Part shown: positions 55,757 through 63,962 of the stretch, piece by piece
Position numbering within the stretch: position 1 is the stretch's first letter
Layout of the letters: the number at the start of each line of letters is the position of its first letter
Virus record (IMG/VR): IMGVR_UViG_3300008116_000041
Location: 1 to 64,000 of that record
Reading direction: 5' to 3' (one strand)
Source: a virus
Length of the DNA stretch: 64,000 nt
Translations under genes and position numbers: made by a program
Notes under the pieces: generated by a model
What the model was told of the DNA's origin: nothing
Database searches by the model: none
The model's input: the letters and a program-made list of their open reading frames with translations, nothing else

Positions 55757-56094
55757 TGTCAATTATTAAATCACTCCCGTCTCAGAGATTATTCGAGGGA
55801 AAAATTATTGAGACCTCAGAAATTTCATTAGTTAATAATGAGGATTATTACATCACTAATGGTGAAGATTGTATTATCGTAAGAGGTGACAAATCTACAA
55901 CAGTAAAATTACAAAGTACTACTACTGATCATGTGGTTGTTAAAGCCTTGACACACTTAATCATCCTTCCTGATGTAGGAAAGATTGATGAAGAGTTTGA
56001 CGAAATCACATGTGATAGAGGTGCCTGTATCGAGTTCAGATATTGTAACGGTAATTGGTATATCTTATCATCAGACGGTCTGAAGCAATCCTAA
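55756..56094 (+). CDS. Small beta-rich protein after neck gene
   Basis: A 112-residue protein without a recognised family. It is beta-rich with three cysteines near the end (CDRGAC and YCNGNW). The sequence style of repeated strands ending in WYILSS recalls small head or fibre proteins of tailed phages. It is coupled to the gp13-like gene through TAATG and converges on the DNA polymerase gene, overlapping its 3' end by 24 bases. Confidence 0.55.
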   Translation: MSIIKSLPSQRLFEGKIIETSEISLVNNEDYYITNGEDCIIVRGDKSTTVKLQSTTTDHVVVKALTHLIILPDVGKIDEEFDEITCDRGACIEFRYCNGNWYILSSDGLKQS

Positions 56095-58860
56095 TTTTTC
56101 TTGCCAACCTTCCTCAGCCAATTCGTACATATAATCGGGTTGTAAACCTCTACGGTGCCAATAGTTCAATTCCTGTTCTGTAATATCCAACACATCTTCT
56201 TTCAATTTGTCTTGGTCACCTTCTTCGAATGGTAATCCATTTATTAGTTCACATTGACCTGTTGTGAATATACCTCTATCTGCAGGATCATTAACAATCA
56301 AACCATCTCTGACCTCTTGTTTGAAACAAACTAACAAAGGCTCAATTCTTTTGTTGAATGTTGTTACCGCTCTCGGTACATTGTATTCACCTGTTAAATT
56401 AGGATTTGTTTCTAAAATATTAGCATCCAACATATAACAGTTAACAACAACGCCATCCGTAATAGGTTTGTATTTCGGATTGATATTAAGATTGTACTCG
56501 TTTGTATCTTTGATTTGTTTTGCGGTCATCTTTTGAACATCCCCCTGAGAAGCCTTTTTACCATTATTCACGTACATGATAACATCACCCAAGTTCACAC
56601 TGAGGTTGTTCTGTAAAGCTAACTCCATATGGGCCATCCTACTCATACTGTTTCCTGCCTTGGTCTTTTGAGTTAATCTTTTCTTATAATCATCAAGAGT
56701 AAGTTTTACTTTAGCCCTTTGAGCAATTTTCGATAGAGGTATTTTCTGATCAAATATGATTTGAAGGTACTCGTAATAATACTCGATAAACTCCTTACCC
56801 TCACCTTTCAATAACATTTTGATTCCCTTGTCCAAGAATTCCTCAATATACAAAGGTAGCTTTTTCGATTTGATAGAATTGCCAGTCAACTTTATCTTAC
56901 CCTTGGCATCCATTACTGCGTAATTTTTTCTGGCAAGATTTATACACGAAGGCCACACTCCGTCAGTATCAAGAGCCATCTCCCCTCTCATGAATATGTC
57001 GTTATATTCAGCAACGTCAGCATCAGGACCTGTATATTCTTTTCCTTTTTTCACCTTCCAATTAAGTCCTCTACCAATGTACTTGTGTGTATCCACATCT
57101 TCAGGGCTCGAAAAGTTTACACCATCCGTATCCATCACAAGTGGAGTGTAACCTTTACTCATGAAATATTTGATCATCTGACGGAGATATTGTCTACCCG
57201 TACAAGTAATCTGTTCACCCATATACATGTCACCCCACGCAAAAACCTGTGGAGCCGATAAGGCACCGAACATTGAGTTAATGAATATTTTGATCGGTAA
57301 TTGTTTGTTTGAGTAAGACGCAGATAGTTGGGGATCCGTGGTGTAATATTCTTCAGCGAGTTGTTTGTATTTGATACGTGTGTCACGGAAATACTTCAAC
57401 ATTCCTTTCATTGCACCTGTTACATCACAATCAGGAAAAACATCATGTACAAGTTGAATAGAGGGGTATAGAGACGAGAAGTCGAGCTTGAGTACATTCT
57501 TACTATATCCTACTTTAAGTAGTCGGGAAAGACCTCCTACGAAGTCTGTCTTGTCTTGTTTCGCCGGTATTGAAAGACCGTGTTTGTAAGACCACGCCAA
57601 CATCAACATTTTCCAAAGTGTTGCGGTACCCATTGTAGATACTCTTTCATAAGTTGTTGGAATCATGGATGCGAGTAAAAATGAAGCCTGATTGAACTCT
57701 TTATCCACAGCTAAAGTTTCCTCTAAGTCATCATCAAGATATCTCTCAACAAGATTGTCTCCTGTTGTTTTTATGTATGTTCCAGGGAACTTTATATCAA
57801 GATCCGCATACTCTGAAGCCTTTTTGTACTTCCCGTTTTTTACGTTCAACCAGTACTCTTCTTTGGCAGCATACATTTTTCCTATGTTACCGTGATCTAT
57901 GTAAACACGATCAGGTGCCTCCTTACCTATAAAGGTTGTGATATATTTCAAACCTGCCGCCTTAATACTTGAATTGATTGCCTGAGCTCTACGTACCGCA
58001 TGTATAATATCGATCACATTATAACCCCAAATTGAAGTTTGTAGATAATCCTCAACTTCGTTTGCGAGTTTCAAAATGGACTCCTTTCTTGTGTATGAAT
58101 GATTTGGGTGTAAGGATTTTACCGCTTTTCTCATATCGATACCAAGTCTTTGTGCTCTTTCGAATATCCAGTGCCAGTCGAAGTTTGCTGAATTATAACC
58201 ACCAATAATACTTGGTTTGAGTTGGTCAATAATATCCAAGAACTCTATGATTGCGCCTTTTTCTTGTGATTCGTCCAAACACTCAATTACTTTGTGATAA
58301 CCCTTATTTGTTTTGATTCCGATCATGAATATACGACCATCCTTAGGATCCAATGCATCTGTCTCCAAGTCAAATACAAGTCTTGTTACATCATCATAAT
58401 CTGTGAATCCTTTGAATAATCTTTTCTCTTTGGAAATTAAATATTGTTCTACGGGAGGCAATATAAGAACTTTATCTTTAGTTTTTTCACCCCATGGATC
58501 ACATCCTCCATCACGGAAAAACTGAACTAATTCTCTATATCCTTTCAGTGATTTGACTAAGAAGGTAAGACCTTTCTCGAGTCTTTCATTATCCATCGTA
58601 CCTAGTTTTTCGATGACAATACCGTATTTGGTCATTGCTTCTTTCTGAGCACCTTTGGATCCTTGATAGAAATTAATATTTCTCAAATCACCAACCCACG
58701 CAAATGGAATGAATGTGTCTTTTCTGATTTCTTTACCCTTACCAGGTATCTCTTTGATTTTGAAAATGGAGTTTGAAACATAATCAAACTCGATGGCAAC
58801 TATAAACTGCTCATCATCGTTCCCTTGAAGGAACGCTTCGATTTCTTCGTTTGTAAACAT
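56071..58860 (-). CDS. gp43: DNA polymerase, family B, gp43-like
   Basis: A 929-residue replicative polymerase close in size to T4 gp43 (898). The exonuclease domain has FDLETDA (163-169, D164/E166) and NSANFDWHW (223-231). The polymerase domain has LDFSSLYPS near 456 (motif A), NSMFGALSAP near 530 (motif B) and MDTDGVNF near 575 (motif C). The enzyme both copies and proofreads the genome. The C-terminus lacks a clear QxxLxxFF-type clamp peptide, though it ends LGLLQTV. The gene stands alone, with TATTTAT 62 bases upstream. It has no interruption by intron or intein. Confidence 0.92.
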   Translation of the reverse strand: MFTNEEIEAFLQGNDDEQFIVAIEFDYVSNSIFKIKEIPGKGKEIRKDTFIPFAWVGDLRNINFYQGSKGAQKEAMTKYGIVIEKLGTMDNERLEKGLTFLVKSLKGYRELVQFFRDGGCDPWGEKTKDKVLILPPVEQYLISKEKRLFKGFTDYDDVTRLVFDLETDALDPKDGRIFMIGIKTNKGYHKVIECLDESQEKGAIIEFLDIIDQLKPSIIGGYNSANFDWHWIFERAQRLGIDMRKAVKSLHPNHSYTRKESILKLANEVEDYLQTSIWGYNVIDIIHAVRRAQAINSSIKAAGLKYITTFIGKEAPDRVYIDHGNIGKMYAAKEEYWLNVKNGKYKKASEYADLDIKFPGTYIKTTGDNLVERYLDDDLEETLAVDKEFNQASFLLASMIPTTYERVSTMGTATLWKMLMLAWSYKHGLSIPAKQDKTDFVGGLSRLLKVGYSKNVLKLDFSSLYPSIQLVHDVFPDCDVTGAMKGMLKYFRDTRIKYKQLAEEYYTTDPQLSASYSNKQLPIKIFINSMFGALSAPQVFAWGDMYMGEQITCTGRQYLRQMIKYFMSKGYTPLVMDTDGVNFSSPEDVDTHKYIGRGLNWKVKKGKEYTGPDADVAEYNDIFMRGEMALDTDGVWPSCINLARKNYAVMDAKGKIKLTGNSIKSKKLPLYIEEFLDKGIKMLLKGEGKEFIEYYYEYLQIIFDQKIPLSKIAQRAKVKLTLDDYKKRLTQKTKAGNSMSRMAHMELALQNNLSVNLGDVIMYVNNGKKASQGDVQKMTAKQIKDTNEYNLNINPKYKPITDGVVVNCYMLDANILETNPNLTGEYNVPRAVTTFNKRIEPLLVCFKQEVRDGLIVNDPADRGIFTTGQCELINGLPFEEGDQDKLKEDVLDITEQELNYWHRRGLQPDYMYELAEEGWQEKLGLLQTV

Positions 58861-58922
58861 ATATTGTAGCGAGTGGTTTATTGGCTTTCACACTATCGTG
58901 AAATTTACCTTACTCATCTACA

Positions 58923-58929
58923 ATAAATA
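58923..58929 (-). promoter_or_regulatory. TATTTAT motif, DNA polymerase gene
   Basis: TATTTAT on the coding strand, 62 bases before the polymerase ATG. The longer form TATATTTA lies 19 bases after a TTTG, so this site also approaches the host TTTG/TAnnTTTG promoter and may serve both phases. Confidence 0.45.
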
Positions 58930-58954
58930 TAAAAAAAGAAACTCTGTCGTCAAA

Positions 58955-59335
58955 CTAACAACAGTTTGTTGAGGAAATAAAACTCGGTTGAACATTGATG
59001 TAAAGTTGTTCTCTTATCGGTAAGATAAGATTCCCTTCGTCACTCTTGAGTAAAAACTGACCTACGTATCTACCAGGTGTGTCGGTTTGCATTGCGTTGA
59101 ATTGGAAATAAACGTAATACTCAGTTGGGGTGCCAGGTTCTGCAAATGTTTTCTCTACAATACTAGCCGGCGCCGAAACAATCTTAGGAATACCTGTTGC
59201 AGTATTAACCATACTGAAAAATATGTTAGATACTTCCAATAAATTCATGAAAGTAACATAATCACTTCTACCGTCCTTCACTATCTGCATTTTGAGCAAA
59301 GGAAGCGTGGCATTCTGCATTATAAAAAATTCCAT
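58955..59335 (-). CDS. Small structural-type protein
   Basis: A 126-residue protein. NTATGIPKIVSAPASIV, EYYVYFQF, PGRYVGQF and LILPIREQLYINV make a pattern I recall from small conserved tail or structural proteins of marine phages, whose function is not established. TATTTAT ends only 4 bases before the ATG at 59335, the shortest distance in the window. Its start M-E-F-F-I is followed by a second Met at residue 6, which is a possible alternative. It lies between the glycosyltransferase cluster and the polymerase. Confidence 0.55.
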   Translation of the reverse strand: MEFFIMQNATLPLLKMQIVKDGRSDYVTFMNLLEVSNIFFSMVNTATGIPKIVSAPASIVEKTFAEPGTPTEYYVYFQFNAMQTDTPGRYVGQFLLKSDEGNLILPIREQLYINVQPSFISSTNCC

Positions 59336-59339
59336 AACA

Positions 59340-59346
59340 ATAAATA
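59340..59346 (-). promoter_or_regulatory. TATTTAT motif, 126-residue protein gene
   Basis: TATTTAT on the coding strand 4 bases before the ATG at 59335. If it is a -10 element, the transcript would start inside the first codons, or the second Met (residue 6) would be used on a leaderless mRNA. Confidence 0.4.
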
Positions 59347-59352
59347 TATTAG

Positions 59353-61035
59353 TTAGGATTCTTTACGTAGGCTTCTTTCGTAATGGTCAAATCTATTGTG
59401 TTCTGTAGGAGTCATAAGTAAAATACCTGCAAATATTCTATCCTTCTTCATTTCTTGATAGATGTATGACATCCATGTTTGTTCGAAAGGTCTAGCCCAT
59501 GTTGTTTCTAAGAACATTTTTTTATTACCTTCTTTTGAAACTATTTGTGGCCAATTACAGTAATATATTTCTCCTACACCATATGGGATACCCTGATATG
59601 ATTGAACTAAATGGAAAGCGGTCTTTGGTGCATTTGGATCTAATCCTAATTCAGGTAGCCTTTTGTTGTTTGGCCAATACTCATCTCTGACGGATTGAGG
59701 TACGTTATACCACGCCCATTGTGTTCCATTATCACCAAAAAATTCCGTATAGTTCAATTTCATGAAATCGAATTCTTCCCTGTGGATGATTTCCAAAGTT
59801 TTCAAATAGAAATTTTCAACATATCTGTTATATCCATTTCTACAAACACCAACCTCAGGGTAGAAGAACATATCATCTTCGAAGAAATGCATGTAATCTA
59901 AATCAGTCTTATCGAAATGTTCAGCAATGAATTGTCTACCACCACATATTCCTAAATTACCCCCTTCAGGGACAATATGTTCGAAATCATATTCTTTACA
60001 AAGTTGATCATATTCTTCAAATGTCGAGTGATCTGTAGAATTATTTAATAAGAATTTTTTAGGCATTTCTAAGAAATTCTTATCGTATGCATTCATTGAA
60101 TCAATTAACGTTTTGAATTGATTGGGACTATTGAAAGTTATAACATATAAGCCCACTTTTTTCGGATCCATAGGAGATTTTGATACACCATTAACTTTAT
60201 GTTCTGTCTTGGCTTCTAACCTGTCGTTTTTCAAATCTTCGAAGAACTTACCAACTAGACCATTTCCTTCAATTTCAAAGTAATTTACTAAATCGGCATT
60301 TTTGTAACACATGATACTGAAAATAGATTCTTCAGTACCCATATACCCATCCCTTAAAGTAGTGTTAAGAAGGTTATAATATATCCCATTGATTTCAGAT
60401 ATCGTGTCTTTAGGACCTCCGAAGAACCCACCTCTTGCAACTTTTTCCACTTTAGCACCAGCAATTTCATTCATCTTATTGAATTCGAAACCGTGGATTT
60501 CGTTATTTGCTTCGTAAGGAAAACATATGAATGAAAACTTAGAGATATATTTGGAAAGTTTATCCAAAACTTTATCGTGTGTAAAATACCCTGGATGTAC
60601 CGTATTGGTAATACCACCGTCAAGCCAAAACATATATTTTGAATCAAACCTATCCATTATTTTAGCATCGTGAAGAAGGAACATCTTCGACATAACTAAT
60701 GGATTGTATAACTCAAGTCTTGATTGAGTCGACTCAGGTAACCACCCTGCAAGGTTTTTCCATTCGGGATTGTTCCTTATTGTCTGTATGTTGTTGTAGA
60801 ATTCGTTGTTTCTGAACCATTCTACATCTCTCAAAATGAATTGTGTTTTATTTGGATCTCGTTTTTTAGAAACAATCTCTTGTAATTTACTGTCTCCGTA
60901 AATTATCATGTTTACATCAAAATCCAAAACTAAGTCGAATCTTTTCATGTAGTCAGAATATGAACGTGACCATCCTTCTGATAATCCGTCACGACCGATA
61001 TCCCATATCCCCGTTACAATTGTAATATCACTCAT
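59353..61035 (-). CDS. Two-domain glycosyltransferase
   Basis: A 560-residue protein with two sugar-transferase-like halves. The N-terminal half (1-290) has YMFWLDGGI near 133-141 and GGFFGGPKDT near 199, resembling the HtrL/YibB-type proteins and the neighbouring 294-residue gene. The C-terminal half (about 300-560) has GLYVITFNSPNQF, NNSTD, GGNLGICGGRQF and HFFEDDMFFY, a GT-A fold with an EDD metal site (GT2-like). Donor and acceptor are unknown. It is the last of four overlapping glycosyltransferase genes and starts 8 bases inside the previous one. Confidence 0.75.
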   Translation of the reverse strand: MSDITIVTGIWDIGRDGLSEGWSRSYSDYMKRFDLVLDFDVNMIIYGDSKLQEIVSKKRDPNKTQFILRDVEWFRNNEFYNNIQTIRNNPEWKNLAGWLPESTQSRLELYNPLVMSKMFLLHDAKIMDRFDSKYMFWLDGGITNTVHPGYFTHDKVLDKLSKYISKFSFICFPYEANNEIHGFEFNKMNEIAGAKVEKVARGGFFGGPKDTISEINGIYYNLLNTTLRDGYMGTEESIFSIMCYKNADLVNYFEIEGNGLVGKFFEDLKNDRLEAKTEHKVNGVSKSPMDPKKVGLYVITFNSPNQFKTLIDSMNAYDKNFLEMPKKFLLNNSTDHSTFEEYDQLCKEYDFEHIVPEGGNLGICGGRQFIAEHFDKTDLDYMHFFEDDMFFYPEVGVCRNGYNRYVENFYLKTLEIIHREEFDFMKLNYTEFFGDNGTQWAWYNVPQSVRDEYWPNNKRLPELGLDPNAPKTAFHLVQSYQGIPYGVGEIYYCNWPQIVSKEGNKKMFLETTWARPFEQTWMSYIYQEMKKDRIFAGILLMTPTEHNRFDHYERSLRKES

Positions 61036-61912
61036 CTATTTTATTTATTTCTGTTAATATTTTATAGAAACTTTTATTTCTGTCGAAAAGCGTTGGGTCC
61101 GTGCCAGGAGGACAATTATCTCTACACCACCATATGTCGAAGTGTTTTCTCTCAAATCTTTCTCTATGATTCACATACATTAGGGTCATAATTTGTTCTT
61201 CCATAGGTAACCCTTCTTGAGGATCCTCCAACACTTTTTGAAGATAATCTTCGAATGTTGTTACCAACCAATTCCAATTTTCTTTTTTACCACCAAATAA
61301 CCCACCAATGATATGGATAGATCTATCATATTCTGTATAATATTTTCTATCGACAGTTCCTGACCAATAATTTCTATCATTCTCTTTTCCTATTAAGAAA
61401 ATTTTATCGCCAGTGAATTCATTCAAACCTGATAAGAAATCATTCTGAAATAAGTTTGATTCATAGTAACGTCTTTGAAGTCCCTCATCAGTAAGGTATT
61501 TCAAAGGTATAAGTCCACAGTGGGAAAGTCCTGCATCAATCCAATAATAATAATCATAGGAACCATCTTCATTCCACCACCAGTGAAACTTAGAATATTG
61601 TACCTCGACACATCTATCAGAACTTTTAACTTGATCCAAGTTCTTTTTACTATTGATTAAATCCTTGAATTTAGTGTCATAAAGACTGAACGTCTTGAAC
61701 TGTAATTGTTTAGGATCTATATTGTGTAGTTCGTAAAAGAATACTTCTAATTCTTGCTTTTCTTCTTCTGTGGTATAACAAACGAAATCTGCATTTGTCA
61801 TTTTTAGAAGTGACAGTAAACTGTATCTGTAGTGGCCGCCTCTCGCAGGTCTACCACCTAAATCTGTTCCGTTCAACCTTCCGTATATTGCGGTTATGAA
61901 TTTAACTGACAT
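61028..61912 (-). CDS. Glycosyltransferase, HtrL/YibB-like
   Basis: A 294-residue protein with FITAIYGRLNG at the start, YYYWIDAGLSHCG near 121-133 and HIIGGLFGGKKENW near 199-212. The W-I-D-A-G metal-site segment and the GG-x-F-G-G loop fit HtrL/YibB-type glycosyltransferases and match the N-terminal half of the next gene, suggesting a shared origin by duplication. It overlaps both neighbours by 8-11 bases, so the cluster is translated as one unit. Confidence 0.65.
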   Translation of the reverse strand: MSVKFITAIYGRLNGTDLGGRPARGGHYRYSLLSLLKMTNADFVCYTTEEEKQELEVFFYELHNIDPKQLQFKTFSLYDTKFKDLINSKKNLDQVKSSDRCVEVQYSKFHWWWNEDGSYDYYYWIDAGLSHCGLIPLKYLTDEGLQRRYYESNLFQNDFLSGLNEFTGDKIFLIGKENDRNYWSGTVDRKYYTEYDRSIHIIGGLFGGKKENWNWLVTTFEDYLQKVLEDPQEGLPMEEQIMTLMYVNHRERFERKHFDIWWCRDNCPPGTDPTLFDRNKSFYKILTEINKIDE

Positions 61913-62645
61913 TGAAATCTATATGTTTTTTTTCTTTTTTTATCTCTTCCATTTTGTCTTGATGAACATAGAAACTTTCTATTTTCACGGGAGAGTATTG
62001 GTTCCAATTGTAAACCTGTGTATAATAATTATTGTACATCCCATGTGACACATCAGAATAAGATCTTCTCTGAGGTGCAATCGGTAATATTGGACAATAA
62101 CTTTGTTTCTTAGGATAAATAAAATTCGCCAAGTATCCGTCAATCGGAAAGTAGTAATCTCCTGATGTGAAAGCTGTTAGTGATATATCGAAAATCTCAT
62201 CATAAACGGATTCATCGTATATCATCATATTTGTCGCAAATGTCTCCGCGTTATCATTGTTGTTTCTTGGTGGAAGATTAGTTATATCCAAAAGAAGATT
62301 ATATTTTTCACTTCTGTTAACAGGTCTATTCAAAGAGGGAGTTACGTTAAAAACTGAAAACTCTATGTCCTCTATTTGATTCTCTAATTGATCTATGAAT
62401 GACTTCGAATAAGGCATGAAAATACAATCATCTTCGATTACCATTACCCTCTTATATCCTCTTTCTTTTGCAATCTTAATCACCTCGAGATGTGATAAAG
62501 TACACCCCATATAACTGTTAGTGTTGATTGCACTAAATCTCTCAAAAGACCAGCCAATATAATTCATTTCCTCAGTGATTAGAGATAAATTCTCCACCCT
62601 GTGATCAAGATTGATAACAAACTTAGGAAGGTCTAAAAATTTCAT
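61902..62645 (-). CDS. Glycosyltransferase family 25
   Basis: The protein has 247 residues from the ATG at 62645, which shares a base with the preceding stop (TAATG); an upstream in-frame start adds 16 residues but lies inside the previous gene. FVINLDHRVENLSLI at the N-terminus, RFSAIN, GCTLSHLEVIKIAKERGYKR and VMVIEDDCIF are the hallmark order of GT25 (LPS galactosyltransferase-like and collagen glucosyl/galactosyltransferase-like) enzymes. GT25 relatives glycosylate lipooligosaccharide and, in eukaryotes and giant viruses, collagen hydroxylysine. The window also encodes a collagen-like fibre, so that link is worth noting but unproven. Confidence 0.85.
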   Translation of the reverse strand: MKFLDLPKFVINLDHRVENLSLITEEMNYIGWSFERFSAINTNSYMGCTLSHLEVIKIAKERGYKRVMVIEDDCIFMPYSKSFIDQLENQIEDIEFSVFNVTPSLNRPVNRSEKYNLLLDITNLPPRNNNDNAETFATNMMIYDESVYDEIFDISLTAFTSGDYYFPIDGYLANFIYPKKQSYCPILPIAPQRRSYSDVSHGMYNNYYTQVYNWNQYSPVKIESFYVHQDKMEEIKKEKKHIDFNVS

Positions 62646-63910
62646 TAACTTACGTGATTGTGTGTTAATTGACCTGTTAATCTTTCGCACCAACCCTTTG
62701 ATTCAGAGTGTGGCCAAACAACCCAATATGCTGGCATAACATCTGTTTGGAACTCTCTCCAAATTTTACAATATTTGTCAGGGTCTCTGAAATACCCTTG
62801 AATTTCGTTTTTATCAGAATCTCTTCTGAAAAGCGTTTCGTCATTAGGACCATGGAATGCAACCACCCAAAAGTCATAATCCTTTTCAGGTACCTTATCA
62901 TATCCAACATCAATACAATGTTTGTATACTTTAGCAAAATCATTTTTCCAATCTTCCTCTGTAGCATAATTGTAAGGGTTTGGAGGATAATTTTTATCTA
63001 ATGTGTATTTTTGAATTGCTCTTTTTTCGAACAATATACCCGCATATTTCTCATATTCTCTCAAAGGTCTAACAGGACCAAAACCGTATGGACCATCATG
63101 ACCTTCTTGTACTTCACCATCCATACCAAATAGTTTTCTATTGGTTAAGTGACTTTTCTGATTTCTTTTTACCCATTCTTTATCGTCATCCCACTGTTTT
63201 GTTCTTCCTTTACGAGTATATTCATGGTAAACAACAGGAATGTGAGGGTGGAATAAATCATAACCCCAAGTATACGCTCTCGCAGCAATTGAGATTTCTT
63301 CCCCGTGGAAATAATATTCAGGATTGTGTTGAACCTCTACAGAGAACTCACCTAACGTAAAACAGAAATGGGCAGAATAGAATCTTGCAGTAACAGGTTT
63401 TTTCATTTCTCTCCAACCTGGGATTGTTTCAGGTAGGAAGAAAACAGCACCTTCAGGAATGAATCTATCGAAAACCATTCTCCAAGCATCAGTGGCTCTT
63501 CCTGCAGGGTCGTTGTCAGGATCAAAGGAGGGTACATAACCCGTAAGTAGAGGTTTCTTATACCCATCCTTTTGTAGACCCTTTATCATTTTGATTAAGA
63601 TATCATCCCAATCTTTCACGAATCTCATATGTGAATCTATCTGTAAAGTATAAGTTTCACCATCATATAATTGTTGTACTAAATGTCTTGCCCAACAAAC
63701 ACCTTGAGCTTCTTGATAAGGTATATCTAAGATTTTAAATCTTTTGTCGGATCTGAACTCATCTAAGTTATCAAAACCATCGGATTCACTGAATTGTCTG
63801 GATATTCCTAATACTAAGTTTTTTGGTCTTTTTGCGTTTGCCAACATGTCTTTAATTGTTGGAACTAATTGAGGGTCTCTGTAAGAGGCGATTTGTACAA
63901 AAATTTTCAT
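62645..63910 (-). CDS. GlcNAc-type glycosyltransferase
   Basis: A 421-residue protein. It starts KIFVQIASYRDPQLVPTIKD and continues with GVCWARHLVQQLYDGE, TLQIDSHMRF (D-x-H metal site), GYVPSF and YFHGEEISIAARAYTWGYD. This is the pattern of the GlcNAc glycosyltransferase family (PF11397 type), related to the eukaryotic Skp1 prolyl-hydroxyl GlcNAc transferase and found in bacteria and large viruses. It is the first gene of the glycosyltransferase cluster. A terminator lies 28 bases upstream and no TATTTAT motif is present, so its promoter is unclear. Confidence 0.8.
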   Translation of the reverse strand: MKIFVQIASYRDPQLVPTIKDMLANAKRPKNLVLGISRQFSESDGFDNLDEFRSDKRFKILDIPYQEAQGVCWARHLVQQLYDGETYTLQIDSHMRFVKDWDDILIKMIKGLQKDGYKKPLLTGYVPSFDPDNDPAGRATDAWRMVFDRFIPEGAVFFLPETIPGWREMKKPVTARFYSAHFCFTLGEFSVEVQHNPEYYFHGEEISIAARAYTWGYDLFHPHIPVVYHEYTRKGRTKQWDDDKEWVKRNQKSHLTNRKLFGMDGEVQEGHDGPYGFGPVRPLREYEKYAGILFEKRAIQKYTLDKNYPPNPYNYATEEDWKNDFAKVYKHCIDVGYDKVPEKDYDFWVVAFHGPNDETLFRRDSDKNEIQGYFRDPDKYCKIWREFQTDVMPAYWVVWPHSESKGWCERLTGQLTHNHVS

Positions 63911-63938
63911 TAAAATATATTTTGTATAAAAAATAAAA

Positions 63939-63962
63939 AACCCTCCAAATAAGTGGAGGGTT
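63939..63962 (-). terminator. Intrinsic terminator upstream of glycosyltransferase cluster
   Basis: An 8-bp stem AACCCTCC/GGAGGGTT with an 8-base loop is followed on the minus strand by TTTTTTATTTTTT. It ends the transcript of a minus-strand gene lying beyond the right edge. The remaining bases to 64000 may hold that gene's last codons, which I cannot assign. Confidence 0.85.

Noticed and set aside
61014-61035. T4-like ATAAATA on the coding strand before the two-domain glycosyltransferase
   Set aside because: It is a single occurrence in an AT-rich overlap inside the previous gene, opposite in sequence sense to the consistent TATTTAT set.
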